Shown: positions 29,843 through 37,157 of the stretch, piece after piece
Position numbering within the stretch: position 1 is the first letter of the stretch
How the letters are laid out: each line of letters opens with the position of its first letter
Assembly (NCBI RefSeq): GCF_022288825.1
Contig: NZ_JAKOOW010000006.1
Location: 62,812 to 126,811 of the forward strand
Direction: 5' to 3'
DNA from: Kingella pumchi
Lineage (GTDB): Bacteria; Pseudomonadota; Gammaproteobacteria; Burkholderiales; Neisseriaceae
Length of the DNA: 64,000 bases
Made by a program: the position numbers and the translations under genes
Notes under the pieces: model-generated
Database searches by the model: none
Told to the model about the DNA's origin: nothing
What the model saw: the letters and a program-made list of their open reading frames with translations, nothing else

Positions 29843-30547
29843 ATGGAACAGGCTCAGAGACTGGAAGCGCTGCGCCGGCGCATCGGCGAAGCGGCGGTGC
29901 AGGCAGGCAGGGAAGCGGTGGCGGTACGGCTGATTGCGGTTGGCAAAACCTTTCCCGCCGCCGACATCCGCGCTTTTTACGCGCTCGGCCAGCGCGATTT
30001 CGGCGAAAACTACATCCGCGAATGGCAGCTCAAGGCCGAAGCGCTGGCCGACTGCGCCGGTTTGCTCTGGCACATTATCGGCCACGTCCAATCCAACAAA
30101 AGCCGGCCGGTGGCCGAGGGTGCGCACTGGCTGCACACGCTCGACAGCGCCAAACTCGCCCGCCGCCTGAGCGATCAGCGCCCGCCGCAGCTGCCCGATT
30201 TGCAGGTCTGCATCGAAATCAACATCAGCGGCGAAGCGGCCAAACACGGCGTCGCCCCCGAGCAGATGCTGCCGCTGGCGCGCGAAGTGGCGCAGCTGCC
30301 CCGCCTGAATCTGCGCGGCCTGATGTGCGTGGCCGAAGCCACCGACAACCACGCCGCCCTGCGCGCCCAGTTCGACGCCATGCGCAACCTGCTGGCTAAG
30401 CTGCAAACCGTCGCCCCGCAGGCCGACACGCTGTCGATGGGCATGAGCGGCGATCTGGAAACCGCCATCGCCTGCGGCGCGACTATGGTGCGCATCGGCA
30501 GCGCGCTGTTCGGCCGCCGCGATGACGGCGCAAGTGAAAACGGTTAA
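29843..30547 (+). CDS. YggS/PLPBP-family pyridoxal-phosphate homeostasis protein
   Basis: A 234-residue cytoplasmic PLP-binding protein with an alanine-racemase-like barrel. The family keeps vitamin B6 and amino-acid pools balanced and has no known catalytic activity. The PLP lysine is K35 in IAVGKTFPAADI. Other signatures are FGENYIREW, WHIIGHVQSNKSR, CIEINISGEAAKHGV, GLMCVAEATD and SMGMSGDLETAIACGATMVR, ending with RIGSALFG. It is a single gene bounded by DUS copies. Confidence 0.94.
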   Translation: MEQAQRLEALRRRIGEAAVQAGREAVAVRLIAVGKTFPAADIRAFYALGQRDFGENYIREWQLKAEALADCAGLLWHIIGHVQSNKSRPVAEGAHWLHTLDSAKLARRLSDQRPPQLPDLQVCIEINISGEAAKHGVAPEQMLPLAREVAQLPRLNLRGLMCVAEATDNHAALRAQFDAMRNLLAKLQTVAPQADTLSMGMSGDLETAIACGATMVRIGSALFGRRDDGASENG

Positions 30548-30619
30548 AATCCTTTCAGGCTGCCCTGCCCCGCAGCAAAGCAGCCTGAAAACAGTTATCC
30601 CAAACTAAAGGACATCAAA

Positions 30620-30985
30620 ATGAACAAACGTATCACGGCCGCAGCCGTATTCTTTCTTGCCGCCGCCACAGCTTTGGCCGAACCGGTGGGCGCCGAGCAG
30701 GCGGCGGAAAAAGTGGTTGCCGCGGTAAAAGCGCACAAACTCACCAGTTTGGAAACCGAATGCCTGACACTCGTTTACAGCAACGAAGGGCGCGAAAACG
30801 ACGAGGGCTACTATGAAATCGCCGTGCATGAAAAGCACGACGAACACTGCGGCGGCGACCCCGAAACTTCGCCGCGCCTGTTCAGCTTCCGCGTGGATGC
30901 GGCCAGCGGCAAAATGCAGACCGATGCTTCTGGCTGGCAGGGTGGTCCGCAGGAATGGACGGGTGATTTGCACGATATCGACTAA
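30620..30985 (+). CDS. Hypothetical secreted protein
   Basis: A 121-residue protein with a signal peptide (MNKRITAAAVFFLAAATALA) and AAAGGACAT before the ATG. The mature domain starts with a helix (GAEQAAEKVVAAVKAHKL) and has CLTLVYSNEGRENDEGYYEIAVHEKH followed by CGGDPETSPRLFSFRVDAASGKM. The layout (helix, then strands with an ending of FRVD-x-x-x-G) resembles PepSY-type inhibitor domains, but this is only an impression. Two cysteines could form a disulfide. Confidence 0.7.
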   Translation: MNKRITAAAVFFLAAATALAEPVGAEQAAEKVVAAVKAHKLTSLETECLTLVYSNEGRENDEGYYEIAVHEKHDEHCGGDPETSPRLFSFRVDAASGKMQTDASGWQGGPQEWTGDLHDID

Positions 30986-31041
30986 AAGCTGTCGTTTCAA
31001 AAGTTTTCAGGCTGCCTTGCGCGTATGCGGGGCAGCCTGAA

Positions 31042-31087
31042 AAAAAGCAGCCTGAAACCGGAATCTGCGGTTTCAGGCTGCCTTTTT
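31042..31087. terminator. DUS-pair terminator between convergent genes
   Basis: AAAGCAGCCTGAAACCG and CGGTTTCAGGCTGCCTTTTT form a 13-14-bp stem with an 8-base loop, between the secreted-protein gene and the copper chaperone gene. Confidence 0.75.
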
Positions 31088-31104
31088 GTGCTTGGCGCTT
31101 AATG

Positions 31105-31623
31105 TTAATGATGATCGTGACCGCCGTGGTCATGGCCGCCGTGGTTGTGGTCGTGGCCGCCATGATCATGGCCGTGGTCGTGCTTCATGGTGTCCTGCAT
31201 TTTGCGCACGCGCACGGTTACTTGTTTGCTGCTGCCGTCTTTGAATTTCAAAGTCAGGGGGAAGGTTTTGCCCACGGTCAGCGGCTGTTTCAGATCCATC
31301 AGCATCACGTGGTAGCCGCCGGGTTCGAGTTTCTGGGTTTTGCCGGCGGGCAGCGGGATGCCGTCTTTGACTTCGCGCATTTTCATCACGCCGTTTTCAT
31401 TGATATGGGTGTGCAGCTCGGTGCTGCCGGCAATGGAGGGCTGAACGCTTGCACCGACAAGGACGTTGTCCTTTTTGTCGGTATTTTTCAGGTTGACAAA
31501 CACACCGCCGGCACTCTGGCCTTCAACGGTGGGGCGTGCATAGGCTGCGCCGGTTTGGATGCCTTTGGCCATAGCCATTTGGCAGAGCAGGGCTGCGCTG
31601 AGCGCCAAAGCGATTTTCTTCAT
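31105..31623 (-). CDS. PCu(A)C copper chaperone with His-rich tail
   Basis: A 172-residue periplasmic protein of the PCu(A)C (DUF461) family, which delivers Cu(I) to the Cu-A or Cu-B centre of cytochrome oxidases. The signal peptide is MKKIALALSAALLCQMAMA from the ATG at 31623, with AAGGAAG upstream. The copper motif is present: histidine and methionines in HTHINENGVMKMREV and GYHVMLMDL. The last ~25 residues are repeats of HDHGGHD, an extra metal-binding tail. The upstream region holds an FNR-type promoter, so expression should rise under low oxygen. Confidence 0.93.
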   Translation of the reverse strand: MKKIALALSAALLCQMAMAKGIQTGAAYARPTVEGQSAGGVFVNLKNTDKKDNVLVGASVQPSIAGSTELHTHINENGVMKMREVKDGIPLPAGKTQKLEPGGYHVMLMDLKQPLTVGKTFPLTLKFKDGSSKQVTVRVRKMQDTMKHDHGHDHGGHDHNHGGHDHGGHDHH

Positions 31624-31696
31624 GATTGCTTCCTTTGTCTTGATGGAAAAATGCCCGAACCGCCCGAAAGGCCGCGGGCCTGGCGCATCATTCGTC

Positions 31697-31712
31697 CTAG
31701 GGCTCGCCCTAG
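31697..31712. repeat. CTAG palindrome in the leader of the copper chaperone gene
   Basis: CTAGGGC-TC-GCCCTAG is a perfect 7-bp inverted repeat with a 2-base centre, about 75-90 bp before the start codon and inside the predicted 5' leader. Confidence 0.5.
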
Positions 31713-31735
31713 AGCAAATCATCGATGCACGGCCG

Positions 31736-31776
31736 ATTATAAGTTATTCCGTAACACCGTGCTTGACCAAAATCAA
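31736..31776 (-). promoter_or_regulatory. FNR-type class II promoter of the copper chaperone gene
   Basis: On the minus strand TTGATTTTGGTCAA (31776-31763; 9 of 10 bases of TTGAT-N4-ATCAA) is followed after 21 bp by a perfect TATAAT (31741-31736). This places the box centre near -41, as in class II FNR-activated promoters, and there is no competing -35 box. The predicted start is near 31729, 106 bp before the ATG. Confidence 0.75.
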
Positions 31777-31798
31777 ACCACCCTACCCCTTCGATGCT

Positions 31799-31844
31799 TT
31801 TCAGGCTGCCTGCGCCGCAATTTAGCGCGCAGGCAGCCTGAAAG
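31799..31844 (-). terminator. DUS-pair terminator of trpD
   Basis: TTTTCAGGCTGCCTGCG on the plus strand faces CGCAGGCAGCCTGAAA, a 16-17-bp stem after the trpD stop. Confidence 0.7.
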
Positions 31845-31889
31845 GTTTAGGCCGAAAGGTTTAGCGGCGGATGCAACACTTTTGCCGCT

Positions 31890-32924
31890 TTAGCCGGCCA
31901 GCGCCAGGCTGGTGGCGACAAATTCCTGCTGTTTGGCCAAGGCTTTGCCGCTGTCGATGGCTTCGCGCGCCATCTGTACGCCGTCTTTCAGGCTGGCGGC
32001 GCGGTTGCCGGCATACAGGCAGGCGGCGGCGTTGAGCAGCACGATGTCGCGGGCGGCGCCCTTCGCTTCGCCAGCGAGCACGGCGTTCATCAGCGCGAGC
32101 GACTGGGCGGCGTTTTCCACCGTCAGCCCGTCCAAATCGGGATAAACACTCATACCGAAATCTTCGGGGTGGACGTCGTACTCGCGCACGCTGCCCTGAT
32201 AAAGCTCGGCGATGCGCGTGCTGCCGCGCACGGTGATTTCGTCCAGGCCGTCGCTGCCGTGCACCACCAAAACGTGCTGCGATCCGAGCTGCTGCAGCAC
32301 GCGCGACAGGATGCCGCACAAGTCGATGTGGAACACGCCCAACAGCTGGTTGGCGGCGCCGGCAGGGTTGGTCAGCGGGCCGAGAATGTTGAACATCGTA
32401 CGCACGCCCAGCGCTTTGCGCACCGGCGCCACGTAGCGCATGGCGCTGTGGTGGTTTTGGGCGAACATAAAACCGATGCCGCAGCGCTCGATGCTTTGCG
32501 CCACCTGTTCGGGGCTGAGCGTCATCGGCACGCCCAGCCGCTCGAGCACGTCGGCGGCGCCGCTGGACGACGACACCGAGCGGCTGCCGTGTTTGGCCAC
32601 CTGAGCGCCGGCGGCAGCGGCAACAAACATCGCGGTGCTAGAAATATTGAAGGTGCGCGCGCCGTCGCCGCCAGTGCCGACGATATCGACCAGATCGCTG
32701 CCGTCGCGCACCGGCACTTTGGCGGAAAACTCGCGCATCACGCCGGCGGCGGCGGCGATTTCGGATACGGTTTCCACTTTAATGCGCAGGCCGACCAATA
32801 TCGCGGCAATCTGCTCGGGCAGCACCTGGCCGCTCATAATCTGGCGCATCAGATCGGCCATTTCGTCGTGGAACAGCTCGTTGTTGTCGATCAGGCGGGC
32901 TATCGCCTGCTGCGGGGTAATCAT
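31890..32924 (-). CDS. trpD: Anthranilate phosphoribosyltransferase
   Basis: A 344-residue enzyme of tryptophan synthesis that joins anthranilate to PRPP. The PRPP-binding glycine motif is DIVGTGGDGARTFNISS near residue 80. The next motif reads AKHGSRSVSSSSGAADVLERLG; the usual residue after KHG is asparagine, here serine. The anthranilate-site segment FAQNHHSAMRYVAPVRKALGVRT and LGPLTNPAGA are complete. The ATG at 32924 has AAAGGAAG upstream. No other trp gene is near. Confidence 0.95.
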   Translation of the reverse strand: MITPQQAIARLIDNNELFHDEMADLMRQIMSGQVLPEQIAAILVGLRIKVETVSEIAAAAGVMREFSAKVPVRDGSDLVDIVGTGGDGARTFNISSTAMFVAAAAGAQVAKHGSRSVSSSSGAADVLERLGVPMTLSPEQVAQSIERCGIGFMFAQNHHSAMRYVAPVRKALGVRTMFNILGPLTNPAGAANQLLGVFHIDLCGILSRVLQQLGSQHVLVVHGSDGLDEITVRGSTRIAELYQGSVREYDVHPEDFGMSVYPDLDGLTVENAAQSLALMNAVLAGEAKGAARDIVLLNAAACLYAGNRAASLKDGVQMAREAIDSGKALAKQQEFVATSLALAG

Positions 32925-33017
32925 GGTCTTCCTTTCATGCGGGACGAGTTTGTTTTTCAGGCTGCTTGGCTTTTCAGGCTGCCTGAAAGACACAGGCAGC
33001 CTGAAAACGGGACGGGA

Positions 33018-34382
33018 CTATTTTTTCGGTTTTTCCGGCCGCACCCAGCCTTCGATAACGGTTTGGCGGGTGCGGGCGACGGTGAGTTTGTTTTCAGGGC
33101 AGTTGCGGGTGATGGTGCTGCCGGCACCGGTGGTGGCGCGGCTGCCGACCGTTACCGGCGCCACCAGCATGGTGCCGGAGCCGATGCGTACTTCGTCGCC
33201 GATTACCGTGCGGTGTTTGTTTACACCGTCGTAATTGCAGGTGATGGTGCCGGCGCCGATATTGCTGCCGCGGCCGATTTCGGCGTCGCCGATATAGGTC
33301 AGGTGGTTGGCCTTGCTGCCGTGCCCAATCGTGCTGTTTTTCACTTCGACGAAATTGCCGATGTGCGCTTCGTCGCCGATGTCTGCCTGCGGGCGCAGGC
33401 GAGCGTAGGGGCCGATGCGGGCGTCGCGGCCGATGCGGCAGTTTTCCAGATGCGAAAACGGCTCGATCACGCTGCCGGCGCCGATTATGGCGTTTTTGAT
33501 CACGCAGTTGGCGCCGATGCGCACTCCGTCGCCCAATTCGTTGTCGCCTTCGATCACCACGTTTACGTCGATTTCCACGTCCTGCCCGTGTTTCAGGCTG
33601 CCGCGCAAATCAAAGCGCTCAGGATCGCGCAGGGTCAGGCCGGCTTTGAGCAGCGCTTGGGCCTGATTGCGCTGAAAAATGCGCTCCAGCGCGGCCAGCT
33701 GCTGTTTGTTGTTTACGCCCGCCGCCAGATAAGACGCGGCCACCTGTACCGGATGCACGGCGACGCCCTGGGCATTGGCCAGCGCAATCAGGTCGGTCAG
33801 GTAATACTCGCCCTGGGCGTTGTTGCTGTTGAGCTGCGCCAGCCAGCCTGAAAGATGGCGGTTGGGCAGCACCAGAATGCCGGTATTGGTTTCGGTGATG
33901 GCCTTTTGCGCGGCATCGGCGTCTTTTTCTTCAACAATCGCCACCACGCGCCCGTCTTGGCGGACGATGCGGCCGTAGCCGGTGGGATCGGCCAGCACAT
34001 CGGTGAGCAGGCCGACCTCGTCGCCGGCGGCATCGAGCAGGGTTTGCAGGGTGGCGGCGTCAATCAGCGGCACGTCGCCGTACAGCACCAGCGTGCGGCC
34101 GTCGGCGGGTAGCTGCGGCAGCGCGGTTTTCAGCGCGTGGCCGGTACCCAGCTGCTCGGTCTGCTCCACCCATGCCACGTCGCGCCGCACCGTGTCGCGC
34201 ACCGCGTCTTTGCAGTGGCCGATTACCACGCTGATGTGCTGCGGCTTGAGCGACAGCGCGGTGTCGATCACGCGCTCGAGCATGGTTTGGCCGCCGATGC
34301 GGTGCAGCACTTTGGGCAGCGCGGAATACATGCGCGTGCCTTTGCCGGCGGCAAGGATAACGATGGAAAGCGGGGCGGACAT
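33018..34382 (-). CDS. glmU: Bifunctional UDP-N-acetylglucosamine pyrophosphorylase / glucosamine-1-phosphate acetyltransferase
   Basis: A 454-residue enzyme that acetylates glucosamine-1-phosphate and makes UDP-GlcNAc for peptidoglycan and lipopolysaccharide. The uridylyltransferase domain begins VILAAGKGTRMYSALPKVLH. The left-handed beta-helix acetyltransferase domain covers roughly residues 250-454, with hexapeptide repeats and FVEVKNSTIGHGSKANHLTY and GAGTITCNYDGVNKH, which contain the acetyl-CoA site. The length is normal. Confidence 0.97.
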   Translation of the reverse strand: MSAPLSIVILAAGKGTRMYSALPKVLHRIGGQTMLERVIDTALSLKPQHISVVIGHCKDAVRDTVRRDVAWVEQTEQLGTGHALKTALPQLPADGRTLVLYGDVPLIDAATLQTLLDAAGDEVGLLTDVLADPTGYGRIVRQDGRVVAIVEEKDADAAQKAITETNTGILVLPNRHLSGWLAQLNSNNAQGEYYLTDLIALANAQGVAVHPVQVAASYLAAGVNNKQQLAALERIFQRNQAQALLKAGLTLRDPERFDLRGSLKHGQDVEIDVNVVIEGDNELGDGVRIGANCVIKNAIIGAGSVIEPFSHLENCRIGRDARIGPYARLRPQADIGDEAHIGNFVEVKNSTIGHGSKANHLTYIGDAEIGRGSNIGAGTITCNYDGVNKHRTVIGDEVRIGSGTMLVAPVTVGSRATTGAGSTITRNCPENKLTVARTRQTVIEGWVRPEKPKK

Positions 34383-34444
34383 GGCAAATCTTTCTCTATA
34401 TAGAAGACGGATAAAAGGGAAAACGGGTTGGCGTGGGGCGGGCG

Positions 34445-34481
34445 TTTTTCAGGCTGCCCTTGGACAAGGCAGCCTGAAAAA
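34445..34481 (-). terminator. DUS-pair terminator of ubiC
   Basis: TTTTTCAGGCTGCC and GGCAGCCTGAAAAA form a 14-bp stem with a 9-base loop between ubiC and glmU. Confidence 0.7.
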
Positions 34482-34517
34482 TACCGCCCGCCCCGATTCA
34501 GGCAGCCTGAAAGGCAT

Positions 34518-35099
34518 TCAGCCGGCAAAATCAAACTGCGGCAGAAACAGCTCGCTAATCTGCAGCGGGCTGCCTTCCAGCAGCAGCATGGAGCGGCGGG
34601 CATAAAGCCCACCTTCGTCGCGCCGCCATTGCAGGCTCTGGCGACGGGTGCGGCGGGCAAACAGCCACGGGCCGATGGGTTCGTCGCCCAGCTCGGTCAG
34701 GCCGGCGGCGGCACCGCGGGCGCCGGACTCGGGCAGCAGGGTTTGGGCAAACACCCACGGCACGCCGTCGCCAAACAGCATCACTTCGCGCAGCCAAACA
34801 CGCTCAGACGCCGCAGCCGCAACGCCGCCGGCTTTTGCCGTTTCCAGCCCCGGTAAACCCGCGGTATCGGTTTTAGCTTCGCAGAAACTCGCTTCGTTCG
34901 TTTTCAGGCTGCCTGAAAACCAGCCCTGGCGCACGATACGCACTTTCAGGCTGCCGCAGCGGCCGCGCAGTTTTTCGGTGAGCGAACCCTGATGCAGCAG
35001 CCAAGCCGCGGTGGCGGCAGGCAGTTCTTCACCGCTGCCGCGCCAGCCGCCGCCCGCCAAAGCCTGCCGCCAAGCGGGATAGTGTTCTTGAAAAGACAT
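34518..35099 (-). CDS. ubiC: Chorismate--pyruvate lyase
   Basis: A 193-residue enzyme that turns chorismate into 4-hydroxybenzoate, the first step of ubiquinone synthesis. Family segments are GSLTEKLRGRCG, ERVWLREVMLFGDGVPWVFA, the active-site LGDEPIGPWLFA and RRSMLLLEGSPLQISELFLP. E. coli UbiC has 165 residues. The extra length lies at about residues 62-80 (SGSLKTNEASFCEAKTD), which is encoded by a DUS plus a repeat that also occurs outside genes at 35391-35438. The insertion keeps the frame. It may lie in a loop. Confidence 0.88.
   Translation of the reverse strand: MSFQEHYPAWRQALAGGGWRGSGEELPAATAAWLLHQGSLTEKLRGRCGSLKVRIVRQGWFSGSLKTNEASFCEAKTDTAGLPGLETAKAGGVAAAASERVWLREVMLFGDGVPWVFAQTLLPESGARGAAAGLTELGDEPIGPWLFARRTRRQSLQWRRDEGGLYARRSMLLLEGSPLQISELFLPQFDFAG
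34871..34920. repeat. DUS-linked ~50-bp repeat inside ubiC
   Basis: TTTTAGCTTCGCAGAAACTC, GCTTCGTTCG and a DUS pair. The reverse complement recurs with one mismatch at 35391-35438, and shorter relatives lie at about 413-446 and 5166-5208. Confidence 0.75.
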
Positions 35100-35106
35100 C
35101 GGCGGT

Positions 35107-35343
35107 TTACTTCTGGCCTTCTTCGTCTTCGCCGACTTCTTTTTCCGGCAAAATGGCGTGCTGCACCGGCCGCGCGGAGTGGTAGTGGGTGTTTTGTGAA
35201 GCGGCGCCTTCGGTGTAGTAGATGCCGGTGCCGGTGGGGTATTTCTGGCGCAGGCGGGTCTGGCCGGCCTGGTTCTGGTAGGTTTCCCAAGTGCAGCCGC
35301 CCAGTGCGGTCAGCGCCAGCAGGGCAATGATTCGGGTGCGCAT
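35107..35343 (-). CDS. Small hypothetical lipoprotein
   Basis: A 78-residue predicted lipoprotein with lipobox LGGC in MRTRIIALLALTALGGCTWE. The mature part (YQNQAGQTRLRQKYPTGTGI) is polar and ends in an acidic tail EKEVGEDEEGQK. It ends 7 bp before the ubiC start, so they may be one transcript, but a link in function is not evident. Family not recognised. Confidence 0.7.
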   Translation of the reverse strand: MRTRIIALLALTALGGCTWETYQNQAGQTRLRQKYPTGTGIYYTEGAASQNTHYHSARPVQHAILPEKEVGEDEEGQK

Positions 35344-35390
35344 CGCGTGTCCTTTGCGGAAAAAATATCAAGGGCGGCATTCTAATGTTT

Positions 35391-35438
35391 TTCAGGCAGC
35401 CTGAAAACGAACGAAGTGAGTTTCTGCGAAGCTAAAAC
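35391..35438. repeat. DUS-linked ~50-bp repeat, intergenic copy
   Basis: TTTCAGGCAGCCTGAAAACG followed by AACGAAGTGAGTTTCTGCGA and AGCTAAAA. It is the inverted counterpart of the segment inside ubiC. Confidence 0.75.
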
Positions 35439-35482
35439 ATCCGCCGCACCCGCCGCCCCCTTAACGCTTCCTTAACCCAAGC

Positions 35483-35511
35483 TTGCACAAGCAAACCGTT
35501 TTGCCTATCAT
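35483..35511 (+). promoter_or_regulatory. Promoter of thiB
   Basis: TTGCAC and TATCAT with a 17-bp spacer, ending 34 bp before the ATG. No TPP riboswitch sequence was found in the short leader. Confidence 0.6.
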
Positions 35512-35545
35512 CCCGTCTTTCACTTTGCCGTTTTAGGAAACCGCC

Positions 35546-36559
35546 ATGCAGAAATTTGTCCGCCGCACGCTGTGCGCCGCCGCTCTCTTTGCCGCCGCCG
35601 CGGCTTCGGCGCATACCGAAGTCAAGCTCGCCGTTACCGGCTCTTACAGCCTGCCCGCCGAAGTGCTGGCAAAGTTTGAGAAAAACCACGATGCCAAGGT
35701 AACGGTGATCAAAATGGGCAGCGGTAACGAAATGGTCAACCGCCTGATCCTGACCCGCAGCAACAGCCCGCTGGCCGACGCGGTGTACGGCCTGGACAAC
35801 AGCACCGTCTATAAAGCCCACCATGCCGGCATTCTGGCCGACAAACAGCCTGCCGGCGCGCCGGTTACCGTGTCGCTGCCTTATGCGCTGGCGGTCAATT
35901 ACGGCTTCGTTACCCTGAATTACGACAAAAAATGGTTTCAGGAAAAAGGCCTGCCGCTGCCGCAGAGTCTCGACGATTTGACCAAACCGGCCTACAAAAA
36001 CCTGCTGGCGGTGCCCAATCCCGGCACTTCCAGCCCCGGATTGTCGTTTCTGCTGGCCAATATCGGCGGACTGGGCGAGAAAAAAGCCTTTGAATGGTGG
36101 GGCAAAATGCGCCAAAACGGCGTGAAAGCCACCAAAGGCTGGTCGGAAGCGTATTACACCGAGTTCACGCTCAATGGCGGCTCGCGGCCGCTGATGGTCG
36201 GCTATGCCACCAGCCCCGCCGCCGAGGTGTACTACAGCAAAGGCAAGCTGAAAACGCCGAATATGGGCAATCTCTTTCTACCCGGCGGCGTTTACCTGCA
36301 GGTGGAAGGCGCAGCGGTGCTGAAAAACAGCAAACAGCCGGCACTGGCCGCCAAGCTGGTGCAGTATCTGCAAAGCCCCGATGTGCAGCAGGCGGTGCCG
36401 ACCAGCATGTGGATGTATCCGGCGGTGAAAAACACCCCCGCCCACCCCGCGCTCGTCCACGCCGGCGTGCCCAAGTCGCACTTCGCCCCCAAAGGCCAGC
36501 GCATCGCCCAACAACAGAAAAGCTGGGTGAACCAATGGATACGCACGGTGGTGAAATAA
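35546..36559 (+). CDS. thiB: Thiamine ABC transporter substrate-binding protein
   Basis: A 337-residue periplasmic protein of the ThiB/TbpA type that captures thiamine or its phosphates. The signal peptide is MQKFVRRTLCAAALFAAAAASA. Family features are VKLAVTGSYSLPAEVLAKFE, ALAVNYGFVTLNYDK, and the ligand-site region TKGWSEAYYTEF with MVGYATSPAAEVYY. The permease and ATPase genes (thiP, thiQ) are not adjacent. A DUS-pair terminator follows. A general iron/thiamine binding-protein family member is the alternative. Confidence 0.82.
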   Translation: MQKFVRRTLCAAALFAAAAASAHTEVKLAVTGSYSLPAEVLAKFEKNHDAKVTVIKMGSGNEMVNRLILTRSNSPLADAVYGLDNSTVYKAHHAGILADKQPAGAPVTVSLPYALAVNYGFVTLNYDKKWFQEKGLPLPQSLDDLTKPAYKNLLAVPNPGTSSPGLSFLLANIGGLGEKKAFEWWGKMRQNGVKATKGWSEAYYTEFTLNGGSRPLMVGYATSPAAEVYYSKGKLKTPNMGNLFLPGGVYLQVEGAAVLKNSKQPALAAKLVQYLQSPDVQQAVPTSMWMYPAVKNTPAHPALVHAGVPKSHFAPKGQRIAQQQKSWVNQWIRTVVK

Positions 36560-36586
36560 CCCCCATTTCACCGGATAAGCAAGCCG

Positions 36587-36628
36587 AAAAAGCAGCCTGA
36601 AAACCCCTTGGCGTTTTCAGGCTGCTTT
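36587..36628 (+). terminator. DUS-pair terminator of thiB
   Basis: AAAAGCAGCCTGAAAAC and GTTTTCAGGCTGCTTT form a 16-bp stem. Confidence 0.75.
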
Positions 36629-36703
36629 GCCCTTGGCAGCGCACCACATAGCGGCAAAATGACACGAAACCCGCCAATATCGGGCAAAACTGGCGGAAAA
36701 GTT

Positions 36704-36733
36704 TGACAATCGTTAGCAATTTCAAACATAATC
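36704..36733 (+). promoter_or_regulatory. Promoter of the Pmp3-like gene
   Basis: A perfect TTGACA and CATAAT with an 18-bp spacer, 55 bp before the ATG. It is one of the best sigma-70 matches in the window. Confidence 0.7.
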
Positions 36734-36788
36734 CGCCCGTTTTTTTAACCGATTTACCCCACCCGTCCCATCTCAAAAGGAAAAGACT

Positions 36789-37007
36789 ATGAACGACAAC
36801 AAAACCCTGCTGATTATCCTGGCCATCATTCTGCCGCCGCTGGCCGTATGGTTCGCAAGCGAAGGCAATGAGAAACAGATGTTCCGCACCATCGTGGCGG
36901 TAGTGGGTACCTGTATTTTCACCATTCCCGGCATTTTCTATGCGCTGGACATCGTGCTGGATTGGAAAGCCGTGTATCCGAAACTGGACGAAATGGCGAA
37001 AAAATAA
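36789..37007 (+). CDS. Pmp3/YqaE-like small membrane protein
   Basis: A 72-residue protein with two hydrophobic helices. The first contains LAIILPPLAVWFASE and the second ends TIPGIFYALDIVL. The PPLAV and PGI-x-(H/Y)-AL pattern is that of the Pmp3/YqaE (UPF0057) family, which affects membrane potential and salt tolerance in other organisms. The charged C-terminal tail (DWKAVYPKLDEMAKK) is longer than usual. It has its own promoter and terminator. Confidence 0.75.
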   Translation: MNDNKTLLIILAIILPPLAVWFASEGNEKQMFRTIVAVVGTCIFTIPGIFYALDIVLDWKAVYPKLDEMAKK

Positions 37008-37021
37008 GCAGCAGCAACACG

Positions 37022-37055
37022 AAAACGCCCTGCCGGAAAACGGCAGGGCGTTTTT
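37022..37055 (+). terminator. Terminator of the Pmp3-like gene
   Basis: AAAACGCCCTGCCG and CGGCAGGGCGTTTTT form a 14-bp stem with a 5-base loop and a T run. Confidence 0.9.
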
Positions 37056-37157
37056 GCGCTTTTCAGGCAGCCTGAAAGCCGATACGGGCATTTGGCGATA
37101 TGGAGTATCTGTCGCATCCGCTATACAATGCGCGCTTTGGCAATTAAGGACAAGCCC

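Noticed and set aside
35439..35545. TPP riboswitch upstream of thiB
   Set aside because: The leader is too short and lacks the conserved CTGAGA-type core.
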